Position numbers and translations under genes: made by a program. DNA of 64,000 nt, taken from contig JACKQL020000061.1 in the NCBI GenBank assembly GCA_018296165.2, forward strand, positions 186,001 to 250,000. Direction: 5' to 3'. This document shows positions 11,104-20,823 of the stretch, piece after piece. Under the pieces are notes generated by a model. It did no database searches and had not been told where the DNA came from. It saw only the letters and a program-made list of their open reading frames with translations. Position 1 is the stretch's first letter. Each line of letters begins with the position of its first letter. This DNA is from Termitomyces sp. T153. Its lineage: Eukaryota; Basidiomycota; Agaricomycetes; Agaricales; Lyophyllaceae.

Positions 11104-12607
11104 CTTTTTTCTTGACACCGGCCAAAATTTCTTCAACCTGTCTTCGAACCGCCGCAGACCGTCGACTCCCACCACTCCAGTCACTAGACAAGCGGCGCGC
11201 CAACGAAGAGCCACAGTACCCTTACCAGGTGCTCTCCCGACTACCCCTCCGCCTATCAGCTCTCCCTGGAACGACTTCAGGACGCCTAGAGAGGAGCAGT
11301 CCCCCACGACCAGTGAAGCCGAGACATCCGTCGCACTTATTCCGTCGTCGCCGTCCTGCTCGTCTGAGTCGTCAAATAACCCAGAGTCATCGTCGTCCGA
11401 GGACGAACTCGTTATCTCCCATCAAATTAACCCTGAAAAACGATCACTCGGCGCCTATCACAAATCGACAGTCTCCGCCAATCAAAAGAGCATGTCTGCT
11501 ACTCTCGCATTCAACCCGGAAGCGGAAGACAAGCGCCCCTTGGCAGAAGTGAGGATCACCAAGTTAAAAGAGTGCCCCATGCTTACCGAAGGCCGCATGG
11601 ATGACTACCTGTTCCAACAATGGTCTATCGCGTGCCATCGGTACCAAAAGCACTCTGGGAAGAAACCAGCGGAGATAGTAGCTTACGTCGCAGACGGAAT
11701 GCTGGACCCTCGTTTTGTTGCATGGTACCACACTAATCAGTCAAGAATTGATGCTATGACACTTGACGAGTACCTTGAAGAGTTCCAAAAATTTGCCCTG
11801 CCATGCAACTGGTAAACCAAGGTCAGGGACACTATCCTCAGCTCATACCAGGAGGGCACCTCGTTCACAGACTGGGTCATAGTGGTACAAAATCTGAATG
11901 CGCACCTCAGAAACACGAACTCTGAACATGCTCTGACAGACTCAGCCCTCAAGGCACACTTTGAGTCACACATACACCCAGACCTGCACAGGAAAGTGGA
12001 CAGGAAGAGACTCAACCTTCCAGAACTCGCTGACTGGATTGCCAAGGATACAGAGTTGGATGAAGAGTTAGCAGAGGACAGGGCACAGACACAAGCTATG
12101 ATTGACACTAGTCATGCAGAGAGGACCAACAAACAACATAAGCCTTGAGTTGAAAGGATCTCCGAACCCCCATCTTGCATCCTGAGTGCCTTGTCTACAC
12201 CCTCTGGAGCCAACACCCCTCACCTCAAACTGATGAAGCTCACAGATGATGAGAAGAAGTTACTGTCTGAACATCAGGGATGCACTAGGTGTCGCACCTT
12301 TTATTGTAATCATGCCAGGAACCCAGACATGTGTCCCATGAAGACCACAAACACCTGGCCTGACCCCAAAACCACCAAAATGCTCACATTGACCATGGCC
12401 CTTGCAGCAAAGCCCAAGAACATCACTGGGCTAGCATACATGGAGCCCACAGAAGACAAAGAGATGAGAGACATAGATACAGATGAATCATACACGTATG
12501 CAACCATGTCCTCTCCTGACTCAGAGGCCCCCTTATTAGCGCCCCACATGATGACCATGTTGGAGGTAACAGGGCCTGCAATTTCTTCTTCTCCCTCTAT
12601 CCATTAG
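11104..12607 (+). pseudogene. Gypsy-A gag region
   Basis: The gag polyprotein is readable in pieces. A Pro/Ser-rich N-terminal part lies at about 11,160-11,490. A capsid-like segment (11492-11815) has ITKLKECPMLTEGRMDDYLF and a helical block. After a stop at 11813 the same frame continues to 12,148 with HIHPDLHRKV and ELADWIAKD, and a further segment (12191-12607) has the zinc-knuckle-like CTRCRTFYCNH. Three in-frame stops interrupt it. The first 0.8 kb is CpG-rich and coding-like, and CpG thins out from about 11,900 rightward. No intact start-to-stop gene remains. Confidence 0.75.
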
Positions 12608-12886
12608 AGCAATTTTGGATAATGGATGCCCCTCTATGGTGATTAGTAATGAGCTTGTTTCAAAGCTCAGACTGCATTGTTTTCCTCTAGCATGCCATGA
12701 AGACAATCTTACATCTCTGACTGACTCACCCCTAAAATGCACTGAATTTGTACAACTGGAGGCAACAGTAGGGAACAGAGCCTGGAAGTCAAAGGTTCTC
12801 AGGGTGAAAGTGAACATCAGACTCCCTGTACCATTACTGCTAGGAATTCCATTTCTGTCTGCCAAGAATCTTATCCTAAACATTAA
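12608..12886 (+). pseudogene. Gypsy-A aspartic protease, interrupted by solo LTR
   Basis: This is a retropepsin-type domain. It has LDNGCPSMVI (the active-site loop, with DNG as in some fungal Gypsy families), a beta-rich middle and the conserved LLLGIPFLSAKN C-terminal strand. The frame runs into the LTR that starts at 12,887. Without the LTR and one copy of ATTAA, the reading frame continues in register at 14,037 with KANTAIDK, which shows the insertion was into a continuous pol frame. Confidence 0.8.
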
Positions 12887-14031
12887 TGTCATGACCTGCT
12901 CCCTGGATCCCTGACCCCATTTCCAGCTGGCTTGCTTCCATGGAGCTCCCCCCCAATGTCCCCCTCAATCCCCCAACCATCATACACCCTCTGCACCTAC
13001 TCCAGGCAACTCTGACACTTCTCTGGCAAACCCCAATGGCTCCCCTGGCCAACTCTGATGTCTTCTCTACAGCTGCCAATGCTTCCCCTGGCTCTCCTGA
13101 GCTCCTGGAACCATCCCCTGCCATTCCTGACTCTGTCATACATCACCAGCCCATCACCCTGGTTCCCCCAACCCACTCCAGAGTATCACAACTACCTTGG
13201 AATGGCCTGCATCCCCAACTGATCCCATCAAGATATCAATGCAGCCTGCCCTCTGATCACAACCAACACCCATTGACTCTGCTGAGTCTCACCAAGCCCT
13301 GCCGCCACATCCACTGTCCCCTGGAGCACTCCAGTAGCCAGTATATAAGTCATAGAGTAGCTCCTTGTACTCTAGTCTTGAGATTACCTATTGCTTAATG
13401 TTACTTATGGTCTGATTGTTTCTCTCTCATGTTCCATGTCCCATGTTACATTTCCTTTACTCTCAGTCTCCTAGTCTTGTCTTGTCTCTATTCCATTATC
13501 ATCCTTGTTATCATTTTGTATTTCCACCTGAATCTATTTTTGTCCTTGTCTCAATCTTGTCTCAACTCCATCTCACTCTGTTCAGCTCCATCTCATCTCA
13601 TTTGATTTGTTTCCTTCATTGTGCTCTAGTCCTTTTCAACCCTTAACACTTTTATGAACTCTGTGCTTATGATTACAAACCCCAAACATTCTTTAATCCA
13701 GCTTTGGACCTTGCTACTTGCTTGGCCCTGAACTCCATCAAACCCTGGCTCTGCTCCCATCACTCACATAACCTCTGCTTCCTCTGCACCTACAATACTC
13801 ACTTACAGACTTGTACCTGACACTCTGCCAAGCCTGTCCTTTTCCCCACAACTTGTCCTACATTCCTCTAGACTACTCCAGACTTGCTCAGATCACTTCC
13901 ATTGCTCATCCTTGCAAGTCCCCTGCATATAGAACTCCTCTGAGTGCCCAGTTACTAGTGCAGGGAATCATGTCCACCTAGTAAGGATTTGCCCAGTGCA
14001 GCTGAGCTCCCATGGTCAGCAGAACCTGACA
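12887..14031 (-). mobile_element. Solo LTR (LTR-X family), 1145 bp, TSD ATTAA
   Basis: This is a TGTCA...TGACA-bounded LTR inserted in Gypsy-A pol. The 5-bp target duplication ATTAA is perfect (12882-12886 and 14032-14036). Read on the minus strand it begins TGTCAGGTTCTGCTGAC. Related copies lie at 28,014-29,068 (-) and, split in two, at 49,914-49,999 plus 55,743-56,446 (+). It contains no internal element sequence, so it is the product of LTR-LTR recombination. Long Pro/Ser-rich open frames inside (for example 12,940-13,398) have no coding support. Confidence 0.92.
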
Positions 14032-14036
14032 ATTAA

Positions 14037-15160
14037 GGCAAATACAGCTATTGACAAATGGATGGGTTTTGACATCATACACCCTTACCAAGCCCCCCCA
14101 TGTGTTCCTCCACCACCCACTTCCAACATCCCTTCAGTCTCCTCTAATAAGAGTGGTACAAGTAAATGCACATGTGTCAAGCCCATATGCCAAGAAGACT
14201 ATGCCTCCCCCAGTCAGATCATGGTGCTGATCTGAAAATGCATAGAGTCACTCTCTCTTGAGGAGGTATTATCCAAGAAGGATGCTGAGGCCAAGGAGAA
14301 GTACAAGGACTGTTTCCTAGCAGAGTTACTGAGGATGACCAATGACATACCCAACCACATTTACCACTGGATACAGCTCAAGAATCCCTTGAAGATTGTC
14401 AATGCATGGGGATACTCTGCACTAAAGAAGTTTCATGAGCTGTGGAAAAAGTTGCTGGACAAACACTTAGCTGTGGGACAGCTAAATCCATCTTCTTCCA
14501 AGTTTGCTTTGCCAGTGTTCTGCATTCTCAAGCACTGTGATGGAGTACTGGATTTCACAGTCCCTCCCCAATGAGTAATGACTATAGGTTGTTAAATCAG
14601 AACACAATCCATGATAGTTTCCCCTTACCACAGGTGGATGACATTCTTGTAGACTGTGGCCAAGGGAAGATCTTTAGAAAAATCAACATGACCAATGTGT
14701 TCTCTCAAACATGTGTCCATTCAGATGATATTCACCTCACAGCAATTTAAACACCCTGGGCACCCTATAAATGGGTTGTCATGCCCATGGGAGGTTGTAA
14801 TGCACCTTCCACTCACCAATGATGCATGACCAACACTCTGCGAGATCTTATTAGGGTGGTATGTCATGTGTACCTAGATGACATCATCATTTAGTCCAAC
14901 TCCATTGAAGAACATGAAGAGCACTTATGTCTGGTGATGGAGGCACTTGAGAGGTCCAACCTGTTCTGCAATCTCAAGAAATCAACACTCTTCATGAGTG
15001 AGCTCCAATTTCTAGGACATATCATCTCCTAAGAAGGCATTTGACCTGATCCAAGGAAGGTCAACAAGGTAGCCAATTGGCCCATTCCCACCACCACCAC
15101 CAAGGTCAGGGGTTTCCTAGGCCTCACATGATATCTCTCACCCTTCATCCCAGCATTAGT
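14037..15160 (+). pseudogene. Gypsy-A reverse transcriptase
   Basis: After the protease-RT linker (KANTAIDKWMGFDII), the RT domain follows in broken frame. It has a KFHELWKKLLDKHLA-like start, then the QLNPSSSKFALPVF block at about 14,480-14,520, a palm block near 14,690-14,800, and VCHVYLDDIII at about 14,860-14,892, where both catalytic Asp residues of the Y-x-D-D motif are kept. At least four in-frame stops occur (for example after DFTVPPQ at 14,572, and directly after YLDDIII). The thumb (FLGHII-like) is at about 15,010-15,030. Confidence 0.8.
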
Positions 15161-15167
15161 TGAGCAC

Positions 15168-15700
15168 ATGAGCATTCTGAGTCCTTTGAACACAAAGGAG
15201 TATGACAAGAATTTCCCTGCCTGGATAAAAGCCCATCAGAAGGCATTTGATGCCATATGCCATGCCATCACAGACCTCAAGACACTGACTGTCATTGATT
15301 ATGACAACCCCACCAAGAAGATATTTGTTACCACAGATGCTAGTGACAGGAGAACTAGAGCAATACTAAGTTTTGGTGAGAGCTGGGAGTCTGCATGACC
15401 AGTGGCATATAATTCTTACCAGCTCAACATGGCCCAATGCAACTATCCTATGCATGAGCAGGAGTTGTTAGTAATTGTTAAGGCCCTGAAAAAATGGTAT
15501 ACAAGCCTTTTAAGAGTGGAATTTGAGGTGTACATGGACCATTGAACACTCAAGTACTTTCAATCCCATAAACAGATGTCCCAACAGCAATCCAGATGGG
15601 CCATGTTCTTGGCTGATTTTGACTTTGATATTGTGTATGTGCATGGTGAGGACAATTCAGCAGCCAACTCACTGTCCCAGATGCCTGTAGCAGCCCCAGA
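15168..15700 (+). pseudogene. Gypsy-A RNase H
   Basis: The connection and RNase H domain reads FDAICHAITDLKTLTVIDYD, KIFVTTDASDRRTRAILSFG, a broken segment with MHEQELL, and then WAMFLADFDFDIVYVHGED with NSAANSLSQMP. TTDAS contains the first catalytic Asp, MHEQELL contains the Glu, and NSAANSLS is the final DALS-type motif with Asp changed to Asn. Stops at 15,397 and 15,544 break the frame. Confidence 0.8.
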
Positions 15701-16820
15701 GTGCAGGCTGCCAGGAAATGGAGGCCTTGCTGCAGATGCCCTACACATCAAGGCAGACAAATCCCTCTTGAAGGATATTGTGGCCAGTTACAAGGAGGAT
15801 GCTTTTGCCCAGCAGGTCCAGGAAGGGATTAACAAGGGGAGCATCATGGGGCCCAGATCAGAGAATGGACTGCTGTACCTTGGGCATTGCCTCCTCATCC
15901 CCAGCAGCACTCGTGTGTGCAAACTGTTGTACAACCTTGCCCATGACACATTAGGACATCATGGTTTTGAAAGGAGCTACACCATGCTTCACAACTCTTA
16001 TTATTGGCTGCACATGCATCATGATCTGGAATGTGCATACATACTCTTGTGCATCCCCTGCCAGCAGAACAAGGACCATATCACCATGCCTGTAGGACCC
16101 CTGTACCCTTTACCCATACCTGACAATTGTTTCTCAGTGGTTGGCATTGATTTTGTCAGACCCCTACCAGAAGAAGATGGCAAGGACACAATAATCATGA
16201 TGACAGACCTTTTGGGAGCAGAAGTGCAATTAGTAGGCATGCAATCCAAGGACACTGCAGCACAAATTGCATTCATGCTTTTCAACAAGTGGTACTGCAG
16301 GAATGGATTGATGACCCAGATTGTGTCCAACCAAGACCACCTTTTCATTGCCAAAGTCTGGAGGGAACTGCATAAACTGACCAGCATGAAGCTAAGGATG
16401 TCAACATCCTATCACCCAGAAACTGACAGTGGCAGCAAACAAACCAACAAAACAATTGTCCAAGCCATCCAATATTTAGTGGATCACAACCAGAAGGGGT
16501 TGCTGGCCACCTTGCCCAGAGTTTGTTTTGCCATAATGAACACTGTCAACTCATTGACAGGGTTCTCTCCCTTCCAACTCAAGACTGGACAGTTGCCAAG
16601 TATTATCCCTCCTCTTGCACCCTTACTGACCTGTGCATCAAAGGACAAGAGAATGGTGCATAGTATTATTGAACAACTACAGACAGATGTAAAAGAAGCA
16701 CAGGATAATCTCCTTGCTGCCAAGGTCCAACAGGCATACCACATGAATACAGGGCATGCAAATGAAGAGGTCTATGAGATTAGAGACCTTGTCATGCTGG
16801 CCACAAGGAACCACCACTGA
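15700..16820 (+). pseudogene. Gypsy-A integrase
   Basis: This is the longest surviving pol frame (15576-16820 with RNase H). The zinc-binding part has GHHGFERS ... HMHHDLECA ... CIPCQQNK (HHCC). The catalytic core has GIDFVRPLP (first Asp present). It then has VSNQDHLF, where the family has SD, so the second Asp is Asn. Finally SGSKQTNKT replaces the usual S-E-x-TN, so the Glu is Lys. Both losses can be produced by CG to CA transitions (tccGac to tccAac, agcGaa to agcAaa). Strand transfer would be abolished. The frame ends at a stop at 16,818. Confidence 0.88.
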
Positions 16821-17271
16821 GACTACATGAGGAAGGGCCACAAACATGTGGCCAAGTTCATGCCTCAACATGATGGACCATATAAAATAGTTGTGGCCTT
16901 CCTGGAGAAGTCTGAATACACCTTGTGACTACCCAATGATAAGAGATGCACCTCCTCCAGTTTTTATGTGAATATCCTCAAGCAGCACATTCCCAACAAT
17001 CCCTTCCTCTTTTCCAATAGGGAATACACCTGGCCAGAGCCAGTTGTGATGGAGGATAGTACCACTGATCACCATGTCATCAACAAGATAATCAATGAAT
17101 GTAGATGAGTATGAGGACAACAATACTTGGTGCAATGGATGGGGTTCCCACCAGACCACAACAAATGGTTGCTGTACTCCAAACTGAAGAACTGTGAAGC
17201 TCTTGACAAGTGAGAGAGGAGAAATGGAGTGAGCTGATGTCATGACAGCAAGTTCTCAGAGGGGGGAGGGG
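16821..17271 (+). pseudogene. Gypsy-A integrase C-terminus with chromodomain-like tail
   Basis: In broken frame: KHVAKFMPQHDGPYKIV (SH3-like integrase end), LPNDKRCTSSSFYVNILK, and a chromodomain-like block INKIINECR ... QYLVQWMGFPPDHNKWLL. This places the element among chromoviruses, which use the domain for chromatin-directed integration. It is followed by the polypurine tract at 17,258-17,271. Confidence 0.75.
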
Positions 17272-17526
17272 TGTAAGCTTGCTGGTCAAACTTACAACAT
17301 GTGGAGATGTAAATCTCACATTAGTGGCACACTGCAACATACTCATGTAAGTGCAGCCTCAAGAAAATTTTATTTTCACCTTTGTTTGCTCATCTTACAT
17401 ACAAGCAAATGAAGGTGAGTTTACTATATTTCATTCCAGTACATATCATCTTACATACAAGCAAACAAAGTGTTTTTTGTCTTGTTTGCTGAGGTCATAG
17501 AGAGGCTGGCTACCAACAGCCTTTCA
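17272..17526 (+). repeat. Gypsy-A 3' LTR (255 bp)
   Basis: It is homologous to 10838-11103 but has zero CG dinucleotides. Every aligned CpG of the 5' LTR is TG or CA here. The 15-nt loop between the inverted arms (17390-17404) is the reverse complement of the loop in the 5' LTR. A 10-bp deletion removes the phrase around 'cacgtcac'. Confidence 0.93.
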
Positions 17527-17531
17527 GCCCC

Positions 17532-18830
17532 CTTGGCTTTGCACTTGCAATACTCATCTTTGGTTTGTTGCAAAATTTCCAGATCCTAGTTGTTCAGGGG
17601 GTGTTCTCTGGAAATATCAGTGAGTGAACTCACATTGCTCCAATTTCCCATGCCATGTTAGCATAGATTTCAATAGGTTTCAATGAAATCAATCTATCAT
17701 CAAAGCTTATCATTGCCTGTGACTCTAACCATGGATTTTTTTCAATGATTCATAGTACACAGTCGTTCATGGTACACTTATGCTTGTCATGGCACCACAG
17801 CAATGGACTAATGATCTTTTTCTTGTGCCAGACTCAGGAGGGGCACCATTGTGTCTGCTCACAAAACTCCACCTGAGTCCTACCAGAGGTGCTATTAGTT
17901 GTGGAGCTTCAGAACCTGTAGTCAAGAACCATGTTGATTCCAAGCTGGCCTAGCTCTTGATCACTATGATATTTTCATTTTCATGGTCACATCTCAGGTG
18001 AGCCATAAGTTGTGAAGTTGTGCATTATTTGTGTTTGTATTTGGGTTGCTGCTCCTTCCTATTTGGGCTAGGGTACCATGTAAGTAGATTTGAAATCATA
18101 GCATTTTGAAATTGACATTTTTGTTTGCCCATCATTAATATCAGCAGGCTGTGAGTTTGTCAGAACGAGCCATTAGAAAATAAGTTTGGGTGCATATTCT
18201 TGTTCCTGTAGTACTATGAGCAGTTAACTCACAGTTCCTTCTCAATCATTGCAAATCCTGTTGATACATTTTTCCAACATTTGGTCATGATTACCACAAG
18301 ACCACCATGCACAGTGGATTATTGCATTGGAATGTCTTCCATATGTCTTGGAAACTTGAAACAATGGCTGCTGTTAGGAAATGTAGGGAGGAAACTGCCA
18401 TGGTCATGATTGCCTGGTTGCATTGCTTATTTGCCCCCAGGTAACACATCATGGATAAGTGCTTGCTTGCAAGAATTCATGGCATTAAAAACTTCAAAAA
18501 AAATCCAAAAAGCTACTTGTGGAATTTCATGTATGATAGCACTAAAAAATCACTGGGTATCATAGGATCTCCAGCATTATTATAGGCCCAAACATTCTCC
18601 ACTTCATATTCTGCTTCAGAAACAAACACTATTGAAGACCATGTTCTTCAATTGATCCATCATCAAGTCCAAAGGAAGGTCACTGGTATATCAGCAGGCT
18701 TTGAGTTGGTTTCCAAGTCAAGTATTTCCCCCCAAACACAACTTAGAACAGGGACAACTCCATAAAGAACAGCACAGAGAGTGCCTATCGAAAACTGTAT
18801 GATGGATGTGCCTACACAAATGACATGACA
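17532..18830. other. Low-CpG repeat DNA, nothing identified
   Basis: No domain, tRNA-like unit or LTR boundary was recognised. Composition is that of the decayed repeat compartment. The first base pairs follow directly on the Gypsy-A target duplication, so the original neighbour of GCCCC lies here. Confidence 0.4.
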
Positions 18831-18837
18831 ATAACAC

Positions 18838-18936
18838 ATGTATCACTGCTGGTGCTGGAACCTATTTCCAAAAGAAAAAGGGTCAAAGAAATGTGTTATG
18901 CAATCTCTTTGATCCTCAGCACCAGCAGTGATACAT
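18838..18936. repeat. 20-bp perfect inverted repeat, 59-nt spacer
   Basis: The left arm atgtatcactgctggtgctg (18838-18857) is exactly complementary to the right arm cagcaccagcagtgatacat (18917-18936). A diverged copy of the left arm plus spacer (actgctggtgctgga ... aaaagggtcaaa) occurs at about 45,967-46,022. It may be a small foldback or MITE remnant. Confidence 0.85.
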
Positions 18937-19754
18937 GATATAGTGCTAAGTGCATGCCTTTCCTGATATGTGGCAGCACTTTAGGTTCAAGCTACAGCCA
19001 CATTCCATATTGCATACATAATTGCAGTACAAAGCCTCAGATTTCAGATCAATGAAGGCTCCATATCAGTGTAAGATTTTCTGCAACATATCAGGGTAGG
19101 GCACTACAAGTGCATATGTCAGACATTGTAGCAGAACATATTTTGTATTGTATGCTACATGTCCAGTGGAGTCCTCTGCATTGTAGTGGAAGTTAACAAT
19201 ATTATGTCTGCAATGGTGCCATTGCAATGTTACAATGTGTCATCATAAACACTTTGAGCAGACATCTTTGAATGCCCTCTTGCTTGCAGGAGTAGTACAT
19301 TGTATTGTTGTCAATGGTGTCAGTGGACAGCCGCTGTCCACTTTCTGTTGTTATATCACATCTGTTGTGAAAAGCAGTTCTGTCAGCCAGTGTGTGCTAT
19401 CATATAACTCTTCCATTATCTCCACTTTCTGTTGCTATATAACATCCATTGCCAAAAGCAGTTCTGTTAGCCAGCTTTTGAGGCCACTCCATTGTTGATT
19501 TGTTTGTCTGTTGCCAAATCCCATCACAAAAGCATATCCATTACAGATGCATTTCTGTTCAAAAGCTCTTAGTTTGTCTGTATAGATATCTGTCAAAGTG
19601 TAGGCATGGGAAGCTATCACGGATGCATTTTTGTAGGGGCAAGAAGCTGTCATAGAACCATCCATCCATTGCAAGCCCAGTGGAAATGATGGAAATGACC
19701 ATGCCAATGATTGGGGCACTCCACAAATGATTCATCAAAAATATCATTCTTTGT

Positions 19755-19850
19755 ACAGTATCATGGATTAGTGGTACAAAATGCCATCAGGTTATACTTC
19801 TCTCTATCAGGATGAGGGTTTGACTCCCTGATCTGACAATTGACTACTGA
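19755..19850 (+). repeat. tRNA-derived SINE unit 1
   Basis: It has Pol III-type internal boxes: an A box tggattagtgg (19764-19774) and a B box ggtttgactcc (19817-19827), spaced about 42 nt apart. The T-arm-like symmetry is gag-ggtttgactccc. It lacks a full cloverleaf, so it is a tRNA-like SINE head, not a functional tRNA. Confidence 0.65.
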
Positions 19851-19914
19851 TTTGGTCTTTCATTTTATTTATTGCACTTTTTCTCCTGTGCTCTAACTAT
19901 GTCTGCAGACTCAT

Positions 19915-20020
19915 ATGCTTAGGCTGAGGGTTCAAATCCCTTGCTTGACACTTATTGTCTATAAATTTGTTTTTCATTGTCCACTCTTTGCTACAACATA
20001 ACATATGCTTGTAGCTGGCT
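19915..20020 (+). repeat. tRNA-derived SINE unit 2 (B box only)
   Basis: The B box ggttcaaatcc (19929-19939) fits the tRNA T-arm consensus. The 80 bp after it (cttgaca...ttattgtctataaatttg) recur after unit 3, so units 2 and 3 are a tandem duplication with a 208-bp period. The A box is missing. Confidence 0.6.
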
Positions 20021-20059
20021 TATCTATCCAAGTTTGTTTCATGATTAACTTGCCTGATA

Positions 20060-20230
20060 TAACAGGCCCTTGTGGTTTAATGGGTTAGAATGTTAGTGCT
20101 CTGCCAATGTCTGCAGTCTCATATGCTCAGGTTGAGGGTTCAAATCCCTTGCTTGACATTTATTGTCTATAAATTTGTTTTTCATTGTCCACTCTTTGCT
20201 ACAACATAACATATGCTTGTAGCCAGCTTA
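20060..20230 (+). repeat. tRNA-derived SINE unit 3
   Basis: It has an A box tggtttaatgg (20073-20083) and a B box ggttcaaatcc (20137-20147). It is the best-preserved unit of the plus-strand array and is followed by the same tail as unit 2. Confidence 0.7.
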
Positions 20231-20359
20231 TTTTTCCAAAGCACTTACTTTAGTGGTTTGAATACCTTTCTTGATGTTTTGTAGTTGACAAAAGGCTTTT
20301 TAGTCATTATTTCAATTGACAATTGTTTGTTCCAGCAAATGCTTATAATGACATGCTAT

Positions 20360-20465
20360 TGTGAGCCACCATGGATCAGTGGTTTGGATTGTTGGTTAAG
20401 CCACACTCCAACTGTCAAGCCTAGGGTTTGACTCCCTTCCTTGACCTAGTGATTTGCAATGAGTC
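20360..20465 (+). repeat. tRNA-derived SINE unit 4
   Basis: It has an A box tggatcagtgg (20372-20382) and a B box ggtttgactcc (20425-20435), followed by cttccttgac, the same end motif as the other units. Confidence 0.65.
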
Positions 20466-20823
20466 TTTTTCCATTTGATTTCCACTATTCCACATAACAT
20501 TTGAAGGCTTTAAATGTTTTGTAGCTTCAAGTTTTGTAAATTCCTACAGGTGCAACACTTTTCCCTAGTATCCTGGTCTGGTGTATACCTATTTCTGCTG
20601 CCAGAGGCCTTCCAGCAGTGGCCACTAGTGGTCTAATGTATACCTATATCCACTGCCAAAGAGCCTCTGGCAGTGGCTGCCAGTAGTCCAGTGTATACCT
20701 ATTTCTGCTGCTGCACCCATTTTCCCTGGCACCACAGTGTACTCTCATTTCTCCTATCAGCACTGTGGCTGCAGCATCTTTTTTGCATCTTTTCTCTTCA
20801 TATTTACAGAGATTCTATCTACA

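Larger units (their letters stand above)
10838..17526 (+). mobile_element. Gypsy-A: complete Ty3/Gypsy chromovirus, 6.69 kb with nested LTR
   Basis: It is bounded by LTRs (10838-11103 and 17272-17526, both TGTAAG...TTTCA) and flanked by a perfect 5-bp target duplication GCCCC (10833-10837 and 17527-17531). A polypurine tract (agaggggggaggggtg) abuts the 3' LTR. Domain order is gag, protease, reverse transcriptase, RNase H, integrase and a chromodomain-like tail. A 1145-bp solo LTR plus its 5-bp target repeat sits inside pol, so the original length was about 5.5 kb. Many stops make it inactive. The left end (10838 to about 12,200) retains CpG; the rest has almost none. Confidence 0.93.

Noticed and set aside
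12940..13398. 152-codon Pro/Leu-rich open frame
   Set aside because: It lies wholly inside the solo LTR and is not kept open in the other LTR-X copies.
19755..20465. Functional tRNA genes suggested by good A and B boxes
   Set aside because: Acceptor and anticodon stems do not close around the boxes, copies lie in repeat arrays with shared tails, and the sequences are CpG-decayed; SINE heads fit better.
20580..20720. Possible CRISPR-like short spaced repeats (tgtatacctat modules)
   Set aside because: Three diverged, irregularly spaced copies in a eukaryotic repeat; no spacer structure and no cas genes.
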